DNA from: Corynebacterium tuberculostearicum
GTDB lineage: Bacteria; Actinomycetota; Actinomycetes; Mycobacteriales; Mycobacteriaceae
Direction of reading: 5' to 3'
DNA length: 64,000 nt
NCBI RefSeq assembly: GCF_016127015.1
Contig: NZ_CP065972.1
Location: forward strand, 1,116,001 to 1,180,000
The position numbers and the translations under genes were made by a program. Position 1 is the first letter of the stretch. Each line of letters opens with the position of its first letter. A model generated the notes under the pieces. The model made no database searches and was not told where the DNA came from. It saw only the letters and a program-made list of their open reading frames with translations. Of the stretch, positions 53,989-63,410 are shown piece by piece.

Positions 53989-54063
53989 ACTACCTTTCAT
54001 TTTGGCATGTTGCGGCCGAAAGCGGGAATTGCGGATTCTTAGCTGGCTGCGCAAGGCGATACA

Positions 54064-54861
54064 ATGGCGGGCATGAACGTTAAGGACACTGGGGTGAAGC
54101 AGAATACCGAGATGCAGGCCATCGGCCTCAATTTCGAACGTTGGCAGGATGCCGTCGAGGCCGCTATCGCTAGCGATCGCTTGGCCGTTACCGGCGAGGT
54201 ACGCGGTGGTCAGCTGATTCAGTTCACCGATCCATCGGGCGCTCAGCTCAATATCCTCGCGGTGGAGCCTTTTGCTACTTTCATTGGCTTCAATGCCGTT
54301 ACGCAGGGGTTCGCCCACGTGGAGATGGTCAACGATGTCCTCGCCCTGCTGGAGATTATCGATCCTTTCGGCACCACCATCGCCCAGGCCACCGCAAACT
54401 TGGCGCAGGGGCCTTTGCTTGCCGACGAACCCTTGCAGCAATGGCAGCAAATCTCCCTCACCGCCATGGGCCTTGATGTCCGCACCTACGAGTCCGCCGC
54501 TGCCTATGAGGCGGCCGAGGGCGAGTTCCCGGCGCTCTTTGAGTCCGCGGGAGCGAAGGTTATCTCCTCCGGCTCTGGCGAGGAGGTTCCTACCCCAGCC
54601 GCTACCTTTGCGGCCCGCGTCATGGAATCCGAGTGGCGTACCAATGAGCTAACCGGCGAAAAATTCGCCCACCTCGTTATGGATGGCCTTTTCCCCTTTG
54701 ATCTCTGCCTGCCTGCGGGGGGCGACGAGCTACCGGCCAAGGACTCTATCGTGGCCGGTACCGCCCTGCTGACGGCTTCTATTGAAATGCCCAGCGGTGG
54801 CTGCAGCGACGGCGCTGGCTGCGGTTGTGGCTCTGGTGGCTGCGGCTGCGGCGGCCACTAA
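54064..54861 (+). CDS. Hypothetical protein with Cys/Gly-rich C-terminal tail
   Basis: 265 residues, soluble, no family recognised. The body (1-245) is acidic and alternates hydrophobic stretches (LNILAVEPFATFIGFNAVT, FAHLVMDGLFPFDLCLP). The last 19 residues hold six cysteines, seven glycines or more and a final histidine (C-S-D-G-A-G-C-G-C and GCGCGGH), like metal-binding tails of metallochaperones. Divergent from hflX. ATG 54064 or ATG 54073 are both possible. One CGTCGGCAAGC copy is antisense inside. Confidence 0.7.
   Translation: MAGMNVKDTGVKQNTEMQAIGLNFERWQDAVEAAIASDRLAVTGEVRGGQLIQFTDPSGAQLNILAVEPFATFIGFNAVTQGFAHVEMVNDVLALLEIIDPFGTTIAQATANLAQGPLLADEPLQQWQQISLTAMGLDVRTYESAAAYEAAEGEFPALFESAGAKVISSGSGEEVPTPAATFAARVMESEWRTNELTGEKFAHLVMDGLFPFDLCLPAGGDELPAKDSIVAGTALLTASIEMPSGGCSDGAGCGCGSGGCGCGGH
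54417..54427 (-). repeat. CGTCGNCAAGC motif, copy 16 (N = G)
   Basis: Antisense in the Cys-tail gene (Leu-Ala-Asp-Glu). Confidence 0.5.
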
Positions 54862-54891
54862 GAACTGACGCAAAGGTCTGGTGAAATAGCT

Positions 54892-55509
54892 GTGTGGATG
54901 CCTTTCCCGGAAAATGCGAGAAACCGGCGGGTGCTGGTTCTCGCGCTGATCCTAGTCGGATCGGTGGCGGTTGTGGCAACCCTAAAACTTCCCGGGGTTT
55001 TCATCGCGGCACTACTCATCGCGGCAGCACTGCTCATGCTCCACGCCCGGCCGGATGCCTCGGAGCAGGCGGCGCTGCGCAGCTCTATTCGGCTCTCTGC
55101 CGAAGATATTCAGGACGTCTTGGCCGAATACGAAGACTTCCGGTCCTCCGAGGCGGCCGAAAAGATCGCGGACCGCACGCTTTACCGGCCGGCGCTTTTA
55201 GATCTGGATTGCTCCGACCCCACCATCGAAGCCTTCCACTATGAGATTTCGGGCTCCCGACGGTTCCTGCGCCGGCTGAACCTACGCGTCAACTCGGAAG
55301 AGGTCAGCACCAACGAGCTGGAGTCCTTGCTCAAGGTGACCGATGGACGGGCTCGCGAGCTCAAGGAAACATGGCTATCGGCCCGCCGCGCCGCTTTTGC
55401 GCTCGGGCCGAAGTATGAAAAGAACGAAGTAAAAAATCGCGCCCTGCGCCGCCAAGCCCTCGAAGAGCAAGCATTCGAGGAAGAGGAAGGCGAAGGACGC
55501 AGCGCCTAA
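54892..55509 (+). CDS. Conserved membrane protein, function unknown
   Basis: 205 residues. Two adjacent TM helices near the N-terminus (about 13-50) and a soluble charged C-terminal domain with helical character (VNSEEVSTNELESLLKVTDGRARELKETWL) ending in Glu-rich EEEGEG. I do not recognise the family. GTG start, 30 bases after the Cys-tail gene, so the two may be cotranscribed. Convergent with dapF. Confidence 0.7.
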   Translation: MWMPFPENARNRRVLVLALILVGSVAVVATLKLPGVFIAALLIAAALLMLHARPDASEQAALRSSIRLSAEDIQDVLAEYEDFRSSEAAEKIADRTLYRPALLDLDCSDPTIEAFHYEISGSRRFLRRLNLRVNSEEVSTNELESLLKVTDGRARELKETWLSARRAAFALGPKYEKNEVKNRALRRQALEEQAFEEEEGEGRSA

Positions 55510-55555
55510 GCACTCACCGTGTACCGCGCACCGCGCGCGTCGGGCCCGACGCGGT

Positions 55556-56416
55556 CTAAAGGGAGGTCTCGCCGGTGGCGACGATCGCGGACGGGCCGGT
55601 CAGGCGCGAACCGCCCTCGTAGATGTCCACTGTCACTTCCCCGCCGGGGACGTGTACGTGCACGGTACCGTGAGGGGTGGTGGTGTGGTCAACGGCGGCG
55701 TCGGCAAGCGCAGCGGTCGCGGCCGCCACGGTGCCCGTGCCGCAGGAGCGGGTCTCTCCTACCCCGCGCTCAAAGACGCGCATGTGCACGTGGCCATCAC
55801 GCAGCGGGGTCACGACCTCAACATTCACGCCGGCGGGGAAGAAAGACTCATCGATGATGGGCTGCTCGAATGTCTTGGCTGCAAGGCCCTCGGCGTCCAG
55901 CCCCGGCACCACGGCCGCGAGGTGGGGGTTGCCCATGTCAACGCCTAGACCGGCGTAGCTCTCCCCGGCCATAGACGCGGTGGATACACCCGTTACGTCG
56001 GCCGGTCCCATCTCCACGGTCACCTCTGCCGCGTGCTCATCGCACGAGTGCACCGTCACGCGCTTGGCGCCGGCGCGGGTACCGATGGTGAACTCGCCTT
56101 CTTCCACGAGGCCGCGCGAGCGCAGCCAGTGGGCGAAAACGCGGGTGCCGTTTCCGCACATTTCGGCCACGGAACCGTCAGCGTTGCGATAATCCATGAA
56201 CCAGTCAGTGGGCGCGATGCCCTCGGGCAGCGACTCGATTTCCCCGGCCGCGAGCAAGGCCTCGGCGCGCACGACGCGCAGCAATCCGTCGCCGCCGATA
56301 CCGGCGCGGCGATCGCACAGCGCCGCTACGCGCTCGGGGGCAAGCGGCGTGGTGGCCGCGTGGTCTTCGACGATGACGAAGTCGTTCTCAGTTCCATGAC
56401 CCTTGGCAAATTTCAT
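55556..56416 (-). CDS. dapF: Diaminopimelate epimerase
   Basis: 286 residues. Converts LL- to meso-diaminopimelate for lysine and peptidoglycan. Catalytic cysteines C87 (MCGNGTRVF) and C225 (SCGTGTVAA) are both present, along with [11 protein letters not shown] at the N-terminus. ATG 56416 begins MKFAKGHG. Lies 5 bases after miaA in an operon-like arrangement. A CGTCGGCAAGC copy is antisense inside (LADA). Confidence 0.95.
   Translation of the reverse strand: MKFAKGHGTENDFVIVEDHAATTPLAPERVAALCDRRAGIGGDGLLRVVRAEALLAAGEIESLPEGIAPTDWFMDYRNADGSVAEMCGNGTRVFAHWLRSRGLVEEGEFTIGTRAGAKRVTVHSCDEHAAEVTVEMGPADVTGVSTASMAGESYAGLGVDMGNPHLAAVVPGLDAEGLAAKTFEQPIIDESFFPAGVNVEVVTPLRDGHVHMRVFERGVGETRSCGTGTVAAATAALADAAVDHTTTPHGTVHVHVPGGEVTVDIYEGGSRLTGPSAIVATGETSL
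55699..55709 (+). repeat. CGTCGNCAAGC motif, copy 17 (N = G)
   Basis: Antisense in dapF (Leu-Ala-Asp-Ala), context GGCGTCGGCAAGCG. Confidence 0.55.
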
Positions 56417-56421
56417 GCTCC

Positions 56422-57318
56422 CTACCCTAGCGCGCGCAGCGCCTGGGCGGTCGTATCGCCCGCGGCATCCAACCACATGATGCGCTTATCGCGGTTGAAC
56501 CACGAGCGTTGGCGGCGCACGTAGCGCCGTGTCCCGGTAATAGTGCGCTCGACGGCCTCATCCCACGTAAGTTCGCCACGCTGGGCTTGGAATACCTGCG
56601 CATAGCCAATGGCGCGCCCGGCCGTGGAATCGGCAACCAAGCCTTGGGCTTGGAGGCACTCGACTTCCTCGATGAGCCCGCGCTCAAACATCAGGCGCGT
56701 GCGCAGCTCGATGCGCGGATTAAGCCAGTCTGCGGTGGTGCGCAGGCCGAGCAAACGGGTGCCCCACCGCGGCGGGGCGTCCTTCGGCGGTTGACTAGCC
56801 TTATAAGGTTTACCGGTCAGTTCGATGACCTCCAAGGCACGCACGGTGCGCCGTGGGTCCTTATCTTCAATGATGGCGGCCGCGGCCGGATCCACCTGCG
56901 CCAGCTCCTCATGCAGGGCATCGGTACCGATTTCTACGCGCCGGGCCTCATACTTGGCGCGGACGGCGGGGTCGGTGGGTGGGAACTGCCAGTCGTCGAC
57001 AAGCGCTTGGGCATAAAGCATGGAACCGCCGACTAGGATTGGCGTCTTGCCGCGGGCCATGATGCCTTCCACGTCCGCGATGGCATCGCGCTGGTAGCGC
57101 GCCACAGAAGCGGTCTCGGTCACGTCCCACACATCGAGCTGGTGGTGCGGGATTCCCTCGCGCTCGGCCGGGGTGAGCTTGGCGGTGCCAATGTCCATAC
57201 CGCGGTAGAGCTGCATGGAATCGACGTTGACCACCTCGCCGCCCAGCTCCTGCGCCAGCGCCAACCCCAGCGCAGATTTGCCGGAGGCGGTGGGTCCAAA
57301 CACTGCAATCGGGCGCAT
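56422..57318 (-). CDS. miaA: tRNA dimethylallyltransferase
   Basis: 298 residues. Transfers a dimethylallyl group to A37 of tRNAs reading UNN codons; MiaB downstream adds the methylthio group. P-loop [30 protein letters not shown] and the [13 protein letters not shown] block are present. ATG 57318 overlaps the TAA of the upstream gene by one base. A CGTCGACAAGC copy is antisense inside. Confidence 0.95.
   Translation of the reverse strand: MRPIAVFGPTASGKSALGLALAQELGGEVVNVDSMQLYRGMDIGTAKLTPAEREGIPHHQLDVWDVTETASVARYQRDAIADVEGIMARGKTPILVGGSMLYAQALVDDWQFPPTDPAVRAKYEARRVEIGTDALHEELAQVDPAAAAIIEDKDPRRTVRALEVIELTGKPYKASQPPKDAPPRWGTRLLGLRTTADWLNPRIELRTRLMFERGLIEEVECLQAQGLVADSTAGRAIGYAQVFQAQRGELTWDEAVERTITGTRRYVRRQRSWFNRDKRIMWLDAAGDTTAQALRALG
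56994..57004 (+). repeat. CGTCGNCAAGC motif, copy 18 (N = A)
   Basis: Antisense in miaA (Leu-Val-Asp-Asp). Confidence 0.5.
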
Positions 57319-57917
57319 TAGACCTCCCACCCTGCAACGTAGCGGCCAACCCCCAGGGTGGCGTCGGTGGCCAGCAATTGCGCCTTCTTTGGTTGTAGTC
57401 CTGCTAACTCCTCCCACAGCGCGGGCTCTACCACACCGCGCTGGGACAGCCATTCGCCTGCCTTGCTTGCCGACGCCCCCATGAGCACCTCCTCGCACCA
57501 CTCGTGCGCTTCCTGGGCACCGGGAACGAGCGCCAAGGGGGCGCGCTCGGTCAGGCCCGCGCTGCCATCTGCCACGACGATGGTGAGCGCCGCCGGATCC
57601 GGCTGGCCAATGTGCTCCCGGCTAGCGCGGGCGTGAAGCTGCGGCACGCTGTGCAGCACGTACCGAGCCATGATCTCCGGAAGGAAGTTGCCGCCGCCCA
57701 GGTCAGTGGCCGCACCCCAGGCCCGTAAGCTTCCGGAATGGGCGGTATACCAGCGCTTATCCTGGCTGCCGACGATATCTACTTCCACTATTCCAGCGGC
57801 TGCAGCCTCCACTGCGAGCGTACGGGCAGCGGCAAGCAGGGCGCGGGAAGCAGCGTCATTGGCGGAAAGCTCCACGGCCAGCGCCGGTGACGCAGGCATT
57901 ACCATGAGATTGAACAT
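57318..57917 (-). CDS. Conserved hypothetical protein in the miaA operon
   Basis: 199 residues, soluble, Ala-rich. Landmarks: [21 protein letters not shown] at the start, [32 protein letters not shown] in the middle and [21 protein letters not shown]. It corresponds in position to the conserved hypothetical gene upstream of miaA in mycobacteria (Rv2728c). Some homologues are likened to class III dioxygenase folds, but no metal ligands can be named here. ATG 57917 with GGAGGAA upstream; overlaps miaA by one base. Confidence 0.75.
   Translation of the reverse strand: MFNLMVMPASPALAVELSANDAASRALLAAARTLAVEAAAAGIVEVDIVGSQDKRWYTAHSGSLRAWGAATDLGGGNFLPEIMARYVLHSVPQLHARASREHIGQPDPAALTIVVADGSAGLTERAPLALVPGAQEAHEWCEEVLMGASASKAGEWLSQRGVVEPALWEELAGLQPKKAQLLATDATLGVGRYVAGWEV
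57475..57485 (-). repeat. CGTCGNCAAGC motif, copy 19 (N = G)
   Basis: On the coding strand of the hypothetical gene (Ala-Ser-Ala-Ser-Lys frame), context GGCGTCGGCAAGCA. Confidence 0.55.
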
Positions 57918-58053
57918 TATTCCTCCATACTATCTACCCAAGTGGAGGTAATTAAATAGAATCTGGGCACGCGCGGGATATTCGCGGTAATGTATCCAGT
58001 GATTTTATTCGGCAGCCGTGACGCGCGGCGATCTATGCATAGGAGGGCTTGTC

Positions 58054-59358
58054 ATGTCTCCCATCCCTACCCCAGGTTCCATGCCCAAGAAGGGCCCTCG
58101 TCCCACCGCAAAGCCTGTTCCCGTGCAGGCACCAAGCAAGAACGACCCGGCTAAATGGGGCCGCGTCGACGCGGATGGTTCCGTCTTCGTCTCCGCTCCG
58201 GAGGGCGAACGCAAGATTGGCGAATGGCAGGCCGGTACCCCAGAGGAGGGCCTACAGCACTACGGTGCGCGCTACGACGATCTCTCCACCGAAATTGAAT
58301 TGCTCGAGGCTCGCCTGCGCGCCAACCCCAGCGAGGCCGCTGGCATCAAGAAGACCGCAGCGCAATTGCGCGACACCCTGCCTACCGCTGCGGTCATCGG
58401 TGATATCGCAGCACTTGACCGCCGCCTTGTTGCCGTCATTGAGCACTCGGTAGAAGCCGGTGAGCAGGCGCAGGCCGATAAGGAACGCCGCCGCGAGGAA
58501 GCTATTGCTGCCAAGGAGAAGCTGGCGGCGGAAGCAGAAGACATCGCAGAAAATTCCACCGAATGGAAGGCCGCCGGTGACCGCATCCGCGCCATCTTAG
58601 AAGAGTGGAAGCAGATTAAGGGCATTGATCGCAAGACCGATGATGCCCTGTGGAAGCGCTACTCCCGCGCCCGCGACTCCTTCAACCGCCGTCGCGGCTC
58701 CCACTTTGCCGAGCTGGACCGCGCCCGTGCGGTTGCCCGCAAGAAGAAGGAAGAACTGGTCGAGCGCGCCGAGGCTATCCAGGATTCCACCGAGTGGGGA
58801 CCCACCGCCCGCGCCTACCGCGATTTGATGACTGAGTGGAAGGCTGCCGGCCGCGCCCCGCGCGACGTGGACGATAAGCTCTGGGCCCGCTTCCGCGCCG
58901 CCCAGGACAAGTTCTTCAATGCCCGCAATGCCGTCAATGACGAGCGCGACCGCGAGTTTGCAGAAAATGCCAAGGCCAAGGACGCCTTGATCGCGGAATA
59001 CGACGAGCAGATCGACCCGTCCAAGGGCATCGAGGGTGCGAAGGCCAAGCTGCGCGAGCTGCAGGAAAAGTGGGAAGAAATTGGCTTCGTTCCCCGCAAG
59101 CAGGTGCGCGAGTACGAGTCCAAGATTGAGGCGCTGGAGCAGCGCGTCACCGAGGCAGAAAAGTCCGAGTGGCGCCGCACCGACCCAGAGGCGCAAGCAC
59201 GCGTGGCACAGTTCCAGGCCAAGGTCGATGAGTTTAACTCCCAAGCCGAGGCAGCTGAGGCCAAGGGCAATGCGAAAAAGGCCGCTGATCTGCGTGCGCA
59301 GGCCGAGCAGTGGCAGGCTTTTGCCGACGCCGCCGCTAACGCCGTCAACGATAAGTAG
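58054..59358 (+). CDS. DUF349 domain protein
   Basis: 434 residues, almost entirely helical. After a Pro/Lys-rich start (MSPIPTPGSMPKKGPRPTAKP) come four or five DUF349 repeats of about 70 residues with the typical WKxxGRAPRDVDDKLWARFRAAQDKFF pattern, and a coiled-coil C-terminus. The family is common near miaA/miaB in Actinobacteria; function unknown, perhaps a scaffold. ATG 58054 with AGGAGG seven bases upstream. Its stop overlaps the GTG of the next gene. Confidence 0.87.
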   Translation: MSPIPTPGSMPKKGPRPTAKPVPVQAPSKNDPAKWGRVDADGSVFVSAPEGERKIGEWQAGTPEEGLQHYGARYDDLSTEIELLEARLRANPSEAAGIKKTAAQLRDTLPTAAVIGDIAALDRRLVAVIEHSVEAGEQAQADKERRREEAIAAKEKLAAEAEDIAENSTEWKAAGDRIRAILEEWKQIKGIDRKTDDALWKRYSRARDSFNRRRGSHFAELDRARAVARKKKEELVERAEAIQDSTEWGPTARAYRDLMTEWKAAGRAPRDVDDKLWARFRAAQDKFFNARNAVNDERDREFAENAKAKDALIAEYDEQIDPSKGIEGAKAKLRELQEKWEEIGFVPRKQVREYESKIEALEQRVTEAEKSEWRRTDPEAQARVAQFQAKVDEFNSQAEAAEAKGNAKKAADLRAQAEQWQAFADAAANAVNDK

Positions 59359-60494
59359 TGCACCTCGTCCACATTGCGCGGCCACCGCGGCCGCACTCGC
59401 CTACCGCTCACGCCCGGCCCAGCGAACCTGCGGACTGCATTCGCAGCTTCGTCTTTTGGGCCAACTTGGCGGCCCAAGAAGCAAGCGGCGATGCCGCGGC
59501 ATCGACGTCGCCGGGCCGCGTGGTCCAGCGTCTGCAAGGTTCTAGCGAATCACAGACCCATCTTTTTGCCGTAGTGGACGGCGACTCCACCCTTGGTGAG
59601 GTTTCTGAGCTAGGACTGCCGCAGATTCCCGCAATAGAACCCAGCCCGGAGCTGGATTACCTCGGGTTCATCCACATTAGCCTGCCGCTTTTAGAAGAGC
59701 GCGAGGCAGCAGAGATTGAGTGCGTGCTGTGCGATTTGCCCCTCCCTGGCGAACAGCTCGATGAGAAGGGGCGCCAAGTAGCCGAGTGGATGGGGGCGAA
59801 GGCACTGGAGTTGGCCCGGAAACTCGGCCGCACCGTAGCGCACGTGGGACTATTGCACCCGCCGGGCGCGGACCCAGACTACGACGCTATGGGCAGCATC
59901 TACCGCCATCTGGGATTTACGCAAAGGCATGCGGAGCACCAGCTGGTAATGGACATCCCCGAAAGCCCTGTCGCAGCACTGCTCCCAGCAGGGATCACCG
60001 CCCGATTCTGGCCAGATTACGACATCCCTGAGGGCTACCTCGACGAGGTCATGCGGCTGCTTAGCCTAGCGTCCACAGATGCGGAGACTGGTGATCTGAC
60101 GGTGGAGCCCATCGTGTGGACGCGTGCTCGATTGCGCGAAGCGCACAGCCGCCTGCGTTCTCGTCGCGGGCACACGCTTCTTATCGCACTCACCGCCGAG
60201 GACGGGAGCATACTCGCGCTGACTGAGATGGCGCGGCACGAGGACGCGAATCCTGAAGTATGCGAGTGGACTCTGACTGTGACCGATCGCCCGCACCGCC
60301 GCCGCGGACTTGCGCAGCTAGCCAAGCTCACAGCACTGCATGAGGTGGCAGGCTATTGGCCGCGGGTACGGCGCTGCTATTGTTCCGTTGCCGCCAAGGG
60401 CGCGGCCATGAATGCTATTTACCGCAGCCTGGGTGCCCGGGAACTTTCCCGCTCTTCTGCGTGGGAGTTGCGGCTGCGGGACTCGTGGCGGTAG
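59358..60494 (+). CDS. GNAT-family N-acetyltransferase
   Basis: 378 residues, about twice a single GNAT domain, suggesting tandem domains (about 30-185 and 190-375). The C-terminal domain has the acetyl-CoA region VTDRPHRRRGLAQLAKLTALHEVA and the end segment NAIYRSLGA typical of the fold. The N-terminal half has YLGFIHISLPLLE and a degenerate cofactor site. Substrate unknown. GTG start overlapping the DUF349 stop by one base, so cotranslated. Confidence 0.8.
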   Translation: MHLVHIARPPRPHSPTAHARPSEPADCIRSFVFWANLAAQEASGDAAASTSPGRVVQRLQGSSESQTHLFAVVDGDSTLGEVSELGLPQIPAIEPSPELDYLGFIHISLPLLEEREAAEIECVLCDLPLPGEQLDEKGRQVAEWMGAKALELARKLGRTVAHVGLLHPPGADPDYDAMGSIYRHLGFTQRHAEHQLVMDIPESPVAALLPAGITARFWPDYDIPEGYLDEVMRLLSLASTDAETGDLTVEPIVWTRARLREAHSRLRSRRGHTLLIALTAEDGSILALTEMARHEDANPEVCEWTLTVTDRPHRRRGLAQLAKLTALHEVAGYWPRVRRCYCSVAAKGAAMNAIYRSLGARELSRSSAWELRLRDSWR

Positions 60495-60496
60495 GC

Positions 60497-61126
60497 CTAC
60501 TGCTCGCCCCGCTGGGCGCGGTGGCGTTCGGCGGCTTGCTTGCGGCGATTGTCCACCAGTGGCTCCTGCTGCGGTGCCGCGTCAATCCTGGATTGGAATT
60601 CGCCCACCTCATCGAGCTGTCCGGCGGTGGCGCGCACGCGGGCTTCGGCAGCCTTCTGCTCTGGGCTGCGGCGCAGCGCCACCATGCTATAGGCCAGAAA
60701 TGCTAGGAAGGTAGCCAGCATTCCTACCCACATTCCCAACGACGCCCCGTCGGAAGTAGAGCCACGGAACCAGAAGCCCCATAGGTTAGCGAAGAAGGAC
60801 ACCGTCACCAACATCCACGCGATGAGTCCCGGCGTAGCGCGGCGGGTAAACAGCGTCACCGGAGTAAGAACGCCCAACCCAATGAGCGCGAGCCACGCGG
60901 AGACGGTTTCCATGATGGAAATCCTGACGCCACTTGACGTGGTGCCGAAGGTCAATGCCTCCCAACCATGGGCCGGACCGGCGTAGGGCAAAATCAGGTA
61001 GAGGATATAGACCACCACTGCAATACTCAGCGTCACCTTGTGACCGCCGAGGTCCATTGTTTGTGCTGCTCTACGCTCAGCGTTAGCTGCATTATGGGCT
61101 GCGGTGGTCGAATGTTCCTCAGTCAT
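60497..61126 (-). CDS. Conserved membrane protein (Rv2732c-like)
   Basis: 209 residues. Four TM helices (about 30-50, 70-90, 98-116 and 128-148) between a polar N-terminus and a charged C-terminus ending HRAQRGEQ. By position and layout it matches the conserved membrane protein next to miaB in mycobacteria. Function unknown. It lies 22 bases downstream of miaB on the same strand, probably in one transcript. Confidence 0.78.
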   Translation of the reverse strand: MTEEHSTTAAHNAANAERRAAQTMDLGGHKVTLSIAVVVYILYLILPYAGPAHGWEALTFGTTSSGVRISIMETVSAWLALIGLGVLTPVTLFTRRATPGLIAWMLVTVSFFANLWGFWFRGSTSDGASLGMWVGMLATFLAFLAYSMVALRRSPEQKAAEARVRATAGQLDEVGEFQSRIDAAPQQEPLVDNRRKQAAERHRAQRGEQ

Positions 61127-61148
61127 GGCTCCCTAGCCTACTCCCCTG

Positions 61149-62675
61149 CTAGCAACCGCAGGAATCGCCAGATTCGGCCGCTGCGGGCTTGCCAATCGAC
61201 GGCAATCCCAGACCGACGCCGATGGGTGCGGTGGTAGGCGTTTCGCCGGCAGCAGACATGTCCCCGGCCTTGGTACGGGTGTGGGAGGTCACGGCGGCGT
61301 CGGCAAGCAAGAAGAAGGAGCCCGCACCGGTGACCTGGGTATGCACCACATCGCCAGGGCGAATCTCCGCCGAAATATCCGTGCCATCCGAATCAACCGG
61401 GGTAAAGTGCACCAGGCGGCCATCGCGCGCACGGCCGGTCATGCGGTGGGTTTCATCGTTCTTGCGGCCACCTTCGGCCTGCACCAAAAGCTCCACATCC
61501 GTGCCGATGAGCTTCTTGTTTTCCTCTGCCTGAATGCTATCTTGCAGGGCAACGAGACGTTCGAAACGATCCTGGACGACCTCCTTGGGAATCTGATCCT
61601 CCATTTCCGCAGCCGGGGTTCCCGGGCGCGGCGAATACTGGAAGGTAAAGGCCGAGGCAAAGCGAGCGCGGCGCACCAATTCCATGGTGTCTTGGAAGTC
61701 TTCCTCGGTCTCGCCCGGGAAGCCCACGATGATATCGGTCGTGATTGCGGCGTGCGGAATCTTGTCCCGTACCTCGTCCAAAATCCGCAGGAACTTCTTG
61801 GTGCGGTAGGAACGACGCATGTCCTTAAGGACCTTGTCGGAGCCAGACTGCAGCGGCATATGCAACTGCGGGCACACGGCCGGGGTCTCGGCCATGGCAT
61901 CGATGACGTCGGAAGTAAACTCCGCTGGGTGCGGGGAAGTAAAGCGCAGGCGCTCAAGGCCTTCGATCTTGCCCACCTCGCGCAGCAGCTTCGAAAAAGC
62001 GAAACGGTCGCGTGGCATGTCGGGATCGGCGAAATTGACGCCATAGGCATTGACGTTTTGCCCCAGCAGGGTGACCTCGGATACGCCCTGATCTACTAGG
62101 GCTTTGACTTCGGCCAAGATATCGCCGGGCCGGCGGTCCTCTTCCTTGCCGCGCAGGGAAGGAACAATGCAGAACGTGCAGGTGTTATTGCAACCTACGG
62201 AAACAGAAACCCAGCCGGCATAGGCAGACTCACGCTTGGCTGGCAAGACCGACGGAAAAGCCTCGAGGGAATCAACGATTTCCACCTGGGCTTCATCGTT
62301 GTGACGGGCGCGCTCCAGCAGCGTCGGCAGGGCCGCCATATTGTGAGTGCCAAAGACAGCATCAACCCACGGGGCATTATCTAGGACGGTGTCCTTGTCT
62401 TTCTGCGCCAGGCAACCGCCCACGGCAATTTGCATGCCGGGATGATTTTCCTTGGTCTTCTTCAAGGCACCCAAGGTGCCGTAGAGCCGCTTATCGGCAT
62501 TTTCGCGCACGGCGCAGGTATTGAAGACGATGAGATCTGGCTCCACGCCTTCGCCGGCGGCCGCGTAGCCGGCCTCCTCCAAGAGACCAGAGATGCGCTC
62601 CGAATCGTGCACATTCATCTGGCAGCCGAAAGTTCGGACTTCATAAGTACGGTTATCTGCGATTGTCTGCTCCAC
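61149..62675 (-). CDS. miaB: tRNA-2-methylthio-N6-dimethylallyladenosine synthase
   Basis: 508 residues. N-terminal UPF0004 domain (about 10-120) with three cluster cysteines ([21 protein letters not shown]), a radical-SAM domain with CNNTCTFC, and a C-terminal TRAM domain. Adds the methylthio group to i6A37 made by MiaA. GTG 62675 (VEQTIAD) lacks a strong ribosome binding site; an upstream in-frame ATG at 62711 is the alternative. The extra Cys-containing tail (ESGDSCGC) is unusual. A CGTCGGCAAGC copy is antisense inside. Confidence 0.94.
   Translation of the reverse strand: MEQTIADNRTYEVRTFGCQMNVHDSERISGLLEEAGYAAAGEGVEPDLIVFNTCAVRENADKRLYGTLGALKKTKENHPGMQIAVGGCLAQKDKDTVLDNAPWVDAVFGTHNMAALPTLLERARHNDEAQVEIVDSLEAFPSVLPAKRESAYAGWVSVSVGCNNTCTFCIVPSLRGKEEDRRPGDILAEVKALVDQGVSEVTLLGQNVNAYGVNFADPDMPRDRFAFSKLLREVGKIEGLERLRFTSPHPAEFTSDVIDAMAETPAVCPQLHMPLQSGSDKVLKDMRRSYRTKKFLRILDEVRDKIPHAAITTDIIVGFPGETEEDFQDTMELVRRARFASAFTFQYSPRPGTPAAEMEDQIPKEVVQDRFERLVALQDSIQAEENKKLIGTDVELLVQAEGGRKNDETHRMTGRARDGRLVHFTPVDSDGTDISAEIRPGDVVHTQVTGAGSFFLLADAAVTSHTRTKAGDMSAAGETPTTAPIGVGLGLPSIGKPAAAESGDSCGC
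61298..61308 (+). repeat. CGTCGNCAAGC motif, copy 20 (N = G)
   Basis: Antisense in miaB (Leu-Ala-Asp-Ala), context GGCGTCGGCAAGCA. Confidence 0.55.
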
Positions 62676-62756
62676 GTCGGCATAGTTTAGCCATGAAGCT
62701 AGGCATCTCATAACTGCCGGACTTGGCCATTCCGGTGCTGCCCTGCCTTGGCCGTA

Positions 62757-63359
62757 TCAGTCCTCTGCGCGCAGCTCCGCGCACCGCGCGTCAAGCGCCG
62801 CGATTGCAATCTGCAGCGACATCCCTTCATTGAAGCCACGGCGTGCCAGCACTCCCACGATGCGGCGTAGAGCCTTGTCGCGCTCCTTGCGATCCTCCGG
62901 TACGAACTTAATGGAGCGGGCCTTCTTTTCCGCAAGGGCCTGTGCCATAGCTTGTTCATCGGCAGGGTCGATTTGCTCGAGAGCCTCAGCACGGTCAGCC
63001 TCACTCACGCCCTTTTCCCGCAATTCCCTGTTGAGAACCGAACTGGACTTGCCGCGCCGCTTATGGCGCTGGCGCACCCACTCGTGTGCAAAGGCTGCGT
63101 CATTCACCAGCCCCGCGTGGGCTAAATCATCTAGCACGTCCTCAACGACATCTGGCTCAAACTCGGCCTTTACTAGACGATCATAGAGCTCTTTCCGGGA
63201 CCTAGAACGCTGATCCAAAAGGCCCAGTGCCCGAGAGCGGACCTTGGCCTTGGCTTCCTCTGCCTCTCGATCAAAAAGCCCGCCCCCAGCTGCTCCATTC
63301 TCATAGGCCTCGAGGGCCTGACGGAGTTGGGCGAGCTTTTCGGGGGCGGGCTGATTCAT
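62757..63359 (-). CDS. recX: Regulatory protein RecX
   Basis: 200 residues, three-helix-repeat RecX fold. Caps and limits RecA filament growth. Core LGLLDQRSRSRKELYDRLVKAEF and DDLAHAGLVNDAAFAHEWVRQR near 45-95. ATG 63359; 51 bases downstream of recA on the same strand, the usual recA-recX operon. Confidence 0.93.
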   Translation of the reverse strand: MNQPAPEKLAQLRQALEAYENGAAGGGLFDREAEEAKAKVRSRALGLLDQRSRSRKELYDRLVKAEFEPDVVEDVLDDLAHAGLVNDAAFAHEWVRQRHKRRGKSSSVLNRELREKGVSEADRAEALEQIDPADEQAMAQALAEKKARSIKFVPEDRKERDKALRRIVGVLARRGFNEGMSLQIAIAALDARCAELRAED

Positions 63360-63410
63360 GATGCAGATTCAAATGGTACGCGGAGTGTGTGGGTACGGGG
63401 TTAGACGATT

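Noticed and set aside
4625..61308. CGTCGNCAAGC copies as ends of an insertion sequence or REP element
   Set aside because: Similarity does not extend beyond about 13 bases, and copies sit inside intact essential genes.
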